The translations under genes and the position numbers were made by a program. DNA of 64,000 nucleotides from Lineus longissimus (taxonomy: Eukaryota; Nemertea; Pilidiophora; Heteronemertea; Lineidae): positions 315,001-379,000 of the forward strand of contig NC_088326.1 of assembly GCF_910592395.1 (NCBI RefSeq), written 5' to 3'. Numbering within the stretch: the first letter of the stretch is position 1; each line of letters begins with the position of its first letter. Shown here piece after piece: positions 52,246 through 61,889 of the stretch. A model generated the notes under the pieces. That model was not told the DNA's origin and did no database searches. It saw only the letters and a list, made by a program, of their open reading frames with translations.

Positions 52246-53970
52246 CACTACAGTTCACAGTTTAACAATTTATTCCTCAGCTGGTGGACCAGCACATTAA
52301 TAAACTCTTCCTTTTTCACCTCACAGAATATATCCCAGGCTGCACCCGCTTGTCCAAAATCACGTTACCACGTGGTCATTGCCTTGTAGTTCGGATTAAT
52401 AAGATCACCAATACAATTAGATTACCCTGATTTCATTGCATTATCAAAGCTTAAATCCGATTATATCGATAGGAGCAAAAAATATCAGGCCATAAGATTA
52501 AAACATTAGAAATGATAACTGGAGGTGCATGGTAAACTTGAAATGATTGGAGAAACGGAGGTTTCTCTATTCTCGGCAAGCACAGAGTATCCGACCGACC
52601 GCTTCCGTGCAAGCAGGGCGCGCTGATAGAAAGACTATAGATGAAACTGCTCGACTCATTCACGTCATTGGCAACCAGATGTCTCCAATGCGTGGTTTCA
52701 TGGCGAAACCTGGTGTTCATTGAAAAAGTGCGTTCTCGTATAGCACGCCTTTGAAAGGAATCGTTCAAGCACGAAGCGCTATCACGGGACATGACCAACC
52801 ATTAAACCTCATAATGGTAATGGATTTGAACGAAAATTCGATATGATAGCATACATGGAATCGCAATTAGCAAATATATGGTGTTCGGAAAAACTTTTCA
52901 TATTTTATTAAGCTTTGGAGTGTAAACAACTGTAGGGAAGCTCAGTGGACTTCTGTTGATGCAAAAGTCGAGGCATTTTAAGTTGTAGCATAATCGTAGT
53001 CATATCATAAACACATCAATGTAATCTGATAAATAGTCGCCAAGTTTCACTGCTTCAATTAATGACATCATTGGTAGGTTTTGCTAAAAGTTCCTGCATG
53101 TACGTCATCAATAAACCCGACGTAGATGCGCCCTGGGATGAGGCGCTCTGAATAGACTTTAGCTAAAGAAAGCACCAAGTGCTGTTGGCTATCTCGGGCG
53201 TAATAGGCATATTGTTGACGCTTTAAATTTAATATGCCATCGAGCTTTTGTGGGTTTTGTCCCCACTGTCAAGATTTGCTAGGAGATTTATAGACTTATG
53301 TATACATGAATGATAAATATGAATGGATTATGCTTGGATGTACGAGTTAACGATTAGCCTTGGTAGGATATACTAACATTCGTTTGGCTAAAGGAATTTC
53401 GAATCAACACTTTGGAACTTAATTTCTTCAAAGTTGTTGGGTACGAAAGGATGGTAGCATTATGTGTAGGATAAGATAGTGCTCTTGCAGAGGAATATTG
53501 AATTACTCTCGAAAGTTCGCGGTGTAGTTTGTATTGCTGTCACGTTCTAGGAGCAGAGCATTGAAAGGTCATTATGGTATCCATGTGGTGTACTCCTGCT
53601 GTTTCTGCGCTGAGACGTGTTAGCTGTGGTCGGACATAGAAGGGATACTCTCCAAGAGGCTATGAGGATGGACAGGCCTGTGTTATTACACAGGAGTTGA
53701 ATGATCTTTCAGCGTTCAATTGAGTTAACTTGACTCTGAACCGGACTCCGGGATTATCTTTTGACTCCGAGATTGGACAAGTTTGTTGACCACTGCTGAA
53801 GTCATATTTACGGCTGGTCCCCCTGGTGCATCGTTATTTACAACTGCACCAGCAAAGCTTTCTTCAGCCCAGACCTTAGGGTTGCTGGAAGAAACATCGC
53901 ACAGCTTTGTCCTTTCATCAACGGGAAAGGTTCGCCAGAATAGTTCATTTACTAACATATTCCTGATACG
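52246..53970. other. Interval before the eEF1A-like gene
   Basis: 3' UTR of the coiled-coil gene at the left, then about 1.6 kb without supported exons. The last 250 bp before 53971 are probably 5' UTR or promoter of the eEF1A-like gene; no TATA or 5'-TOP element was identified. Confidence 0.4.
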
Positions 53971-56312
53971 ATGGCGAGCCCGAAGCCCCACCTCAACCTC
54001 GTGGTCCTGGGACACACTGGAGCGGGTAAATCAACACTGATTGGTCACCTTTTAGCAGATTTAGGTGACGTGGGTGAGGAGACGATGGCGAAGGTCACGA
54101 GACTGGCTACAGAGGTAGGGTTGATAGGAAACACACTGAAATTCTCTTGGAAGAAGCAATGTAGAATGTGTGCAGTCTTTGGTTGCTCAATTCAAGTGCT
54201 GCTACTTTATCACAATGACTAGTACTCCAGTTCGGTTGTAGATAGTACACAAACACACAGTTCTGGTGGCAAAGAACGTCACGTTAGTTGCTCGAGTTTG
54301 TGCGCTACACCCATCCTGACAGTGATGAGAGGGATGGCTGGCCAACACCAAACTGTTTTGAGGCGCGCGGCCAATGAAACAGCTCTTCAGTCTGCTCTTC
54401 TTTCTGAGCTCAAGATCTGGTAAACTTTTTGGTGGGTTGGTCCTATCTTCCTTTGGCACGGCTTCATCAGCCGATGTTTAATTTCGCTTCATGATAATGC
54501 TTATTCGTTGCAGGCAGGGAGAAGCGATTGCAAGTACGCATGGCTCGTCAATCATACGCGAGGCGAAAGGGAACGAGGTTTGACCATCGACGTTCACGCG
54601 GGACATTTCGAGACTTCGAAGTATGCCGTGAACATACTGGACGTCCCGGGACACAGAGATTTCTTAAAGAACATGATAGCTGGCACATCAGAGGTAAGGA
54701 CCTCCAAAGTGTGACCGAATATTTCACTTCAAACCAATAGAAAAAGAGCATACAAGTTTCAAATGCAAGATGTTTTGTTTCGACCGTGGAGGTATTTTAG
54801 ACCAAGTACCATGTGACCTTACCCAGCTGCATGACCTGAAAGGTACCACACATTTTGACCGCAACATGCTATTTTCAGGCTGACGGTGCCATACTTCTAG
54901 TGTCAGCCGCCAGAGGTCAGTTCAAGATGAGTATGAAAGACGACGGCAGTGGTATGGTACCTGAGCACGCGATGTTGGCGTATACGTTTGGTCTGTCACA
55001 AATTATCGTCTGCGTAAACAAAATGGATGACAAAACAGTCGATCATTCGCAAGAACGATTCGAAAAGGTCAAAACTAGCGTCCAAAAACACTTGAGAAAA
55101 ATAAACTACAAAATGGAAGAAGTTCCATTCATTCCGATGTCAGCTTGGAATGGTGACAATTTGACAGAAAAATGTGCAAATATGGCATGGTGGGAGGGGT
55201 CACAGGTCATCAGAACTTCTGGAAAGGTCAAGGTTACGACCTTGACCGACGCCATCGATGCCATGGTGATCCCGGCGGGTCGGGAGAGGCGAAGGCCGTT
55301 GCGGATTCCGATAAGGGACATGTTCACAATCAAAGGTACGTCAAAATGGCCGCAGGCAGGAACATAAAGGTCAAGGACATTCCGCAGGCACGATGGACGA
55401 ATCAAGTTGGGCCGTCAAATGATACATATGGCTAAGCGACATAGCTTAAAGCTGAACTTTTCAGCCAGCTGTCAAATGATAAAAACAGTGATGTACTACC
55501 AAACTTAAAGGTGAACTGGCAATTTATTCTAACTTTACACTTCAAACGCAGGGTATATACAAGTGCTATAAGACCCAATTTTCGTGCGTTCTTCACTTGC
55601 AGGTATGACCGTTGCAATCGGTAGAGTCGAATCAGGACAGCTGAAATCAAATACCAAGTTGTTGTTTGGCCCAACACCCGGCGAGGGCACTGCAATCTCC
55701 ATCCAGAAAAACAACACGCCAGTCGAGTGCGCTAGACCTAGGGACGTGATTGGTATGGTGCTGGAGACAAACTGCATCAATGCTAATAGGGGGCGACACG
55801 GGATGTATAGGCGGGGTCAAGTCTGTACGGATGAGGCCAGCGAACCGCTGAAGATCGTCAAAGAGTTTATCGCACAGGTGGGTCATATAGAGAAGTTTAG
55901 ACATGACCAATTTCCAACGTAAAACACTGGGCCCTGGCTGTGCCCACTGTTTTACATGTTACCGAACTTGTTTTTTCAGATCGTGGTTCTGGAGCACCCG
56001 AAGGGCATCATTCACGAAGGCTACGCACCAATCATCGACATCCATACAAGTCACGTGCAATGCCGTATAAGGCAATTTATCGAAAAACTTGATCGCAACA
56101 CGGGCGAGGTGATTTGGCCGAGGAATCCGAAGCGGCTCTTCATAGGTGATGCGGCGAATGTCCGTATGACCCCAATGAAACCGATGTGTGCCGAACAGTT
56201 CCGGAGATTTCCGAGGTTGGGTCGGTTTTCAATGCGGGATTTGAGTCGTGTTGTGGGAGTCGGGGTCATAACTAAAATCACAGAATACGAAACTGTGAAG
56301 AGCTCAGAATAG
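53971..56312 (+). CDS. Diverged eEF1A paralogue (translational GTPase-like)
   Basis: Five exons join in frame: 53971-54114, 54514-54693, 54879-55335, 55603-55877, 55980-56312, giving 462 residues, the usual eEF1A length. All GTPase motifs are kept: G1 GHTGAGKS (14-21), switch I with T72 in [10 protein letters not shown]3 DVPGH (91-95, catalytic His), G4 NKMD (155-158), G5 SAW. Domains II and III are present with [15 protein letters not shown] and [20 protein letters not shown]. Unlike canonical eEF1A it starts MASPK rather than MGKEK, so it lacks the N-terminal Gly; G1 has TGA in place of VDS; residue 79 is His rather than the methylated Lys; and the Lys-rich tail is missing. Domain II is the most altered. 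It is intron-rich, so it is not a retrocopy. It may bind GTP and aminoacyl-tRNA or have a new role. AATAAA at 56396-56401. Confidence 0.9.
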
Positions 56313-56480
56313 GAGGTTGACAATTTAAAAACGAGGCTGAGAAGTTTGATCCGTAACCAGAAATCGTATTCCTGACAAAGAAAAAAGCATGCTCCAATAA
56401 AAAAATACGGGAAATGCCCATATCTTTGTTTGGCCAAGGATCAACTTCTAAAATACATGAGAACATGAGAAAAGAAACTG

Positions 56481-56963
56481 TTGTCGTCGTGCACCGCCCT
56501 GGGTTGTCGTCGTGCACCGCCCTGGGTTGTCGTCGTGCACCGCCCTGGGTTGTCGTCGTGCACCGCCCTGGGTTGTCGTCGTGCACCGCCCTGGGTTGTC
56601 GTCGTGCACCGCCCTGGGTTGTCGCCGTGCACCGCCCTGGGTTGTCGTCGTGCACCGCCCTGGGTTGTCGCCGTGCACCGCCCTGGGTTGTCGCCGTGCA
56701 CCGCCCTGGGTTGTCGCCGTGCACCGCCCTGGGTTGTCGTCGTGCACCGCCCTGGGTTGTCGCCGTGCACCGCCCTGGGTTGTCGTCGTGCACCGCCCTG
56801 GGTTGTCGCCGTGCACCGCCCTGGGTTGTCGCCGTGCACCGCCCTGGGTTGTCGCCGTGCACCGCCCTGGGTTGTCGTCGTGCACCGCCCTGGGTTGTCG
56901 TCGTGCACCGCCCTGGGTTGTCGTCGTGCACCGCCCTGGGTTGTCGTCGTGCACCGCCCTGGG
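56481..56963. repeat. 23-bp minisatellite, 21 copies
   Basis: Exactly 21 units of 23 bp follow one another; each consists of TTGTCG, then T or C, then CGTGCACCGCCCTGGG. Copies differ only at the seventh base. It is GC-rich, has no stop in any frame, and starts 80 bp after the poly(A) signal of the eEF1A-like gene. Confidence 0.97.
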
Positions 56964-57205
56964 TTGTCGATCACGAGGCGAACGATTTTGGTGTTGTGAA
57001 CGGAGCAAATCGGAAGGAGATCGAGACCTCCCTTGGCTGTTTTTGTCGCCGGCTGGGAGAGTGCCAAACGTCTTAAATATATGTAACGTTACAGGTATTC
57101 ATGAAAAAATGAACGAAATATTTTTGATTTTTTTAAATATATCTTCTTGTAAAGCATTTCTATACATTGTGCTCTTCCCCAGGTAAGCATCAGGGCGATG
57201 GTGTA

Positions 57206-57430
57206 TTGGGGCAGCAACCAATCTTGAAGACAGATCAGTTGGTGAGCTCTGCCTGGGCACCAGTCTATTGGGGGAACAACCAATCTTGAAGACAGATCAG
57301 TTGGTGAGCTCTGCCTGGGCACCAGTCTATTGGGGGAACAATCCGCCTTGGAGACAGATCAGTTGGTGAGCTCTGCCTGGGCACCAGTCTATTGGGGGAA
57401 CAATCCGCCTTGGAGACAGATCGGTGCCAG
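57206..57430. repeat. 62-bp tandem repeat, about 3.6 copies
   Basis: Units start at 57206, 57268, 57330 and 57392 and share GACAGATCAGTTGGTGAGCT and CTGCCTGGGCACCAGTCTA. The first two units have CAACCAATCTTGAA where the last two have CAATCCGCCTTGGA, so the array grew from two sub-types. Confidence 0.92.
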
Positions 57431-58955
57431 CTCTGTGTGTTGAAGGAATAATAACCACTTTATACAAGCGTTGCAGATCAAAGCCTATTTTATGGGCTAA
57501 TGAGACAGCTACACTGAATTCTGTCCTCACGAAAGGCAAGTCATGTCTCTTGTCTTCCTGGATGAGATAATGTGGTACTCCACTTGCGGACAACCTCAGC
57601 TTTGTAATCTGAGCTCGGCACGGTCGCCCTTGTGTTAACTGCAGGTTAGGAGCTGCGGCGTCGGAAAAGTTACTCGATCTCCTTGCCCCGCGTTGCCTAA
57701 CAACCCCGGGAAACAAATAACAGCCGAGTACCATCCCGGAGTAGCGTCATAGTAGCGGCGCCTTTCGGTAATACAAGACATCAAAATCTGTCCCACTTGA
57801 CGGATTGTCCGCCACGTGCCAACTCATGCATTGCATGGGATACAAGTGGCACTTGTATTAGGCTTCCTGATATGTAATGTAATGCACAAGTCGGCACGAG
57901 CGCGGTACTTGGCAGACGACAGGTATTCTTAGTTTTCATTTTGTCCGCCATGGCATGATCGTGCCAGCGGATTCGCGGATTCATCCAAGGTTTTCCCGGT
58001 AATCGGTTGTAGTTTCACATGTTCAAGCGCTTTGAAAACATTCGCAGAATGATTTGCTCCGAGACCAAAAACGAAACTCGACAGTGCGCAGTTAAATTTG
58101 TCGACAAATATCTAATCGTCAGGAGAAAGAGTGAGGATCCTATAATTTGTTCAAGACGTGTCTTATTTTCGCGCCAAGATTTCGAGGAGATTGTGTTCTC
58201 ATTTCGGAAAGAGAACCTTTATAGAGCGTTTAAGCGGGAGGTAGAATAGCTCTGCAATTCAGACTTGAGAAACGGCATTCTGAAGGTGAAAAAGGTGAGC
58301 CTTTGTCTTCCTTATCAGCGACGCGGCCCCGTATTGTGTCAAATTCTGACTTGTCTCATGAAAACGCTAATAATATAATTTAGAATCATTGGAACTTTTT
58401 CAAATTCACTTATGACATTGACGAGATATTGGACTAAACTTCTGCAAAGTTTGATGAAACTCCCAGCATTGATTTTTTTTTAAATCACGAAATTGTATGT
58501 ATAGACAGTATACAGAATGTGCACGGACCCTACCGCTCCTGGCTCCCCTGCCGTTGGCCAGTCATACTACATAGTACGCACATGGAACGTCCACACAGGA
58601 GTAATGCAGCGAGAATTTGTACTGCATAAAAGGGTCCTACCCAGTAAGTAAGTTCTGAACAAAGAGACGCTGTGGCCGGCAACGGTCGGCAGTACCATGT
58701 TTGGGGTTCATGGAATAATTCGTCCCCCGTTCTCCCCTAACATGCAAAGGGGATAACCATCTCACATGAGGCAATTTTTAATTTTAAGTAATCGCGTAGT
58801 TCTACTTTTTTAGCTCAGATGGCGCTAACTGAGGTCCTGTCAAAATCATTGGCCTACCTGAGGCTGATGAGGAAACTCACGAAACCCTGGAGGAGACACT
58901 ACAAATTGCGTTTTGCTCTGAGAGACTCAACCAAATGTCTACACATGTTCTACAT
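57431..58955. other. Interval between the 62-bp and 35-bp arrays
   Basis: A GC-richer, CpG-containing stretch at about 57600-57780 could be a promoter. A plus-strand frame at 58019-58249 (76 codons) and one at 58819-59007, the latter after a TTTTTTAG acceptor and running into the 35-bp array, are not recognisable. I make no gene call. Confidence 0.4.
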
Positions 58956-59585
58956 GTCAGACTGGAGACTGATGACCCACAAATTACCAGCTCAGACTGG
59001 AGACTGATGACCCACAAATTACCAGCTCAGACTGGAGACTGATGACCCACAAATTACCAGCTCAGACTGAAGACTGATGACCCACAAATTACCAGCTCAG
59101 ACTGGAGACTGATGACCCACAAATTACCAGCTCAGACTGGAGACTGATGACCCACAAATTACCAGCTCAGACTGAAGACTGATGACCCACAAATTACCAG
59201 CTCAGACTGGAGACTGATGACCCACAAATTACCAGCTCAGACTGGAGACTGATGACCCACAAATTACCAGCTCAGACTGGAGACTGATGACCCACAAATT
59301 ACCAGCTCAGACTGAAGACTGATGACCCACAAATTACCAGCTCAGACTGGAGACTGATGACCCACAAATTACCAGCTCAGACTGGAGACTGATGACCCAC
59401 AAATTACCAGCTCAGACTGGAGACTGATGACCCACAAATTACCAGCTCAGACTGGAGACTGATGACCCACAAATTACCAGCTCAGACTGGAGACTGATGA
59501 CCCACAAATTACCAGCTCAGACTGGAGACTGATGACCCACAAATTACCAGCTCAGACTGGAGACTGATGACCCACAAATTACCAG
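58956..59585. repeat. 35-bp minisatellite, 18 copies
   Basis: Eighteen units of exactly 35 bp, each consisting of CTCAGACTGG, AGACTGATGA, CCCACAAATT, ACCAG. Unit 1 starts with G in place of C. Units 4, 7 and 11 (from 59061, 59166, 59306) have A in place of the tenth base. No other differences were seen. There are no spacers, so this is a minisatellite. It ends 184 bp before the start codon of the MYND gene. Confidence 0.97.
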
Positions 59586-59769
59586 CTCTTAGTCAATTTT
59601 TGGTGGGTTTAATTGAACTTTGGTCAGGACATATACACCTCCAAGGACAGCATTGGTCAGTACCAACGCTATCTCCTGCTGAGAGGGTTTCCCTACAAGA
59701 CATGCATGGTCCCTCCCCATTGCTCATGTATTTAAAAAATTAATCTTCCAGGGTGTAAAGTAACTGACC

Positions 59770-61512
59770 ATGGCTGCGTGTGAGGTTACTGATATCATCT
59801 TCGATACATGTGAGACATGTGGGATTGAGGAGGAGAAGATGAAGAGATGTGGCAAGTGTAGAGCCGTCCATTACTGTAGTGCTGAGTGTCAGAAGCTGGA
59901 CTGGCCTCGACATAAGGCCTCGTGTAAGGTAAGGACTCATGTCGTAGATGGGGAGAGGGTGTTTTGAGGTTTGGGAAGGTGTAGGGCCATCTATTGTTTA
60001 GCGTTGAGTGTCGGAAGATAATCATGATTTTTCTGCTGTCTTTCAGAAGTCAGTCACTCAGAGCACTAATTACAAGGCCTGTGTGGTCTGCAAGAGGAGA
60101 GATGCCTCGGTGAAGCCCTGTGATGACTGCAACTGTCAGATTGTGACGTATTGTTCAGAGACATGCAAGAAGCAAGATGCCACGAATCATCGTTGGCAGT
60201 GCCTCATTGTGAAGTGGTTGGTCCAGGGAGAACAGTTTGCTGAACGGATCAAGCTGTTGATTGGGGGTCATGATGTAAGTCATCAAGACAGTTTTATATG
60301 GTGTCACCTCTAACTACACTCAATCATAATAACCTTGCCCCTACTTCAGGAGCTCTGTGGCTAGTGCAAAAGAAGGCCCGAGTACAACCTAATCACAATC
60401 AAAGACCTCGGTTAGATTTAGTTGTGGGAGAAAACAAAGACAATGTCACAACCAATGCAAATTGAGGACTGACACAACTGTGATACACTGACACAGATAG
60501 CATCAACAAAATATTCCTTTGGGAGAAATTCTATCACAACCCGGAGGGTCTTGTCAGAAAGTGGGACGACCTAACATTTAGCACTTCAAACAGGCAGATA
60601 CCTAGGGGAAGTAAGGTAGTGTTATGTGACCTGCCTAAGGTCATGCTGACAGGGGGATTGAACCAGGAACCTTATACACGACTGTCCGAGACTCGAGCCA
60701 CTACACCACCGCATACCCTTACTACAGGCATTTCTGTACATATTTCAGCCTTAACAAAGATGGATGCAGCCCTAGCCGTTACTTTCTCACTTTCATTTCC
60801 TTGTCAGGTTTGTACCATTGATGAAATTGTGCTACATCACATGATGTCTGACAAGCCATTTGTGGTTATAGGAAAAATTACACGTCACCTGATAATTCGG
60901 GAAATGCTGCCACCGCCACTAGGCTTCATCATACCCCCACGAATTATACATGGAGTAACAATTCAGGTAAAGATGAATGTGTCTTCTTGACTTGACCCCC
61001 ATGTTTCATGCCGTCTTGTACCTTGTGGTGGAGAGTAAGCTACAGGGAGAACACCCATAGAAATTCAGAATGGAATTCAGGGATGCCCCCCTCCAGGACA
61101 CACCCTCTTTTATATTGATTAACAGTTGTTTTCCTGAAAATTTGCGATTGTAATTGACAGTTGAATAATTTGGGAACTGAACAGTTCGTGCACACTTTAG
61201 GGTGTATACCTCAGTGCCCTCTACCTGGAACAGTGTAAACTACATTATATTGGAGCAGAATTATCAGGAGACACTCCTCCCTTCACAATCAAATCTCCTC
61301 TCTTTCAGGACGGCGAGGGCAATGAGAGAGACGTCCATTTTGAGTTCACGAACCCGTTCCCGCACTTCCAATTTGAGGATGCAGAGAAGGGGAGTTATGT
61401 CTTGTTGTTCAATCCGCCAGTGAAGATGCCACCATTCCACCAGCTAATGATGGGGGAGGAGCCAATAATCGCAATGGAGCGAGCTCAGGATGTGAAAATA
61501 ATGAAGGTGTAA
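59770..61512 (+). CDS. Tandem MYND zinc-finger protein
   Basis: Four exons join in frame: 59770-59928, 60047-60274, 60808-60966, 61309-61512, giving 249 residues. Exon 1 holds a complete MYND finger (CETCG...CGKCRAVHYCSAECQKLDW...H...C, residues about 15-52). Exon 2 holds a second (CVVCKRR...CDDC...YCSETCKKQDATNHRWQC, about 63-101). Both keep the full C/H ligand set. The C-terminal half (exons 3 and 4) has no SET, ankyrin or other domain I know; it contains EMLPPPLGFIIPPRIIHG and ends FNPPVKMPPFHQLMMGEEP...KIMKV. MYND fingers bind proline-rich peptides, so an adaptor or co-repressor role is possible but is inference. AATAAA at 61742-61747. Intron 2 contains a tRNA-derived SINE. The 35-bp minisatellite ends just upstream. 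Confidence 0.88.
60600..60716 (-). mobile_element. tRNA-derived SINE in intron 2 of the MYND gene
   Basis: On the minus strand an A box (TGGTGTAGTGG, complement of 60698-60708) and a perfect B box (GGTTCAATCCC, complement of 60654-60664) lie at tRNA spacing and are followed by a non-tRNA body with AGGCAGGTCACATAACAC, which resembles the conserved body found in many animal tRNA-SINEs. Confidence 0.7.
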
Positions 61513-61822
61513 ATTGATTGTGACTAAAAGCGGGACACTGGCAAGGCTTTCAATGCCAGGAGGTGATGGTTGGACAACACATACCAACCAAGGAACCACA
61601 GTGCTCGAATGTTCACATCCATTACCTTATAAGACACACCCTGTATCATTGTGTGTTAAAGTAATTGTAGTTAGAGGTTAAGGAGACGGATATATTCAGG
61701 GTGGGATGTACCCAAGTATGGAAATAGGGGAGTTTGATCCAAATAAAGATGTGCTGTTCATTTTCTCTGTGATATATTTTTCAAATGATGCAAGCAGTAT
61801 ATCAAAGTATTTTTTTACCGAG

Positions 61823-61889
61823 TGTTCGTACCCTAGATGTTCGTACCCTAGATGTTCGTACCCTAGATGTTCGTACCCTAGATGTTCGT
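61823..61889. repeat. 15-bp tandem repeat, 4.4 copies
   Basis: Four identical units of TGTTCGTACCCTAGA and a partial fifth. It lies about 75 bp past the MYND gene poly(A) signal. Confidence 0.95.

Noticed and set aside
53725-54040. Frames of 85-96 codons over the start of the eEF1A-like gene
   Set aside because: They conflict with the eEF1A frame beginning at 53971, which is supported by homology and splice sites.
56414-57186. Six overlapping frames of 170-220 codons on both strands
   Set aside because: They exist because the 23-bp unit has no stop in any frame and its length is not a multiple of three. The products are pure repeat (VVHRPGLSSCTALGC and its antisense) without splice or coding signals.
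57327-57734. 135-codon minus-strand frame
   Set aside because: Its C-terminal part is the 62-bp repeat and the rest has no recognisable domain; kept only as part of the unassigned interval.
58956-59585. Regular 35-bp direct repeats that could suggest a CRISPR array
   Set aside because: There are no unique spacers between units and the DNA is eukaryotic. It is a head-to-tail minisatellite.
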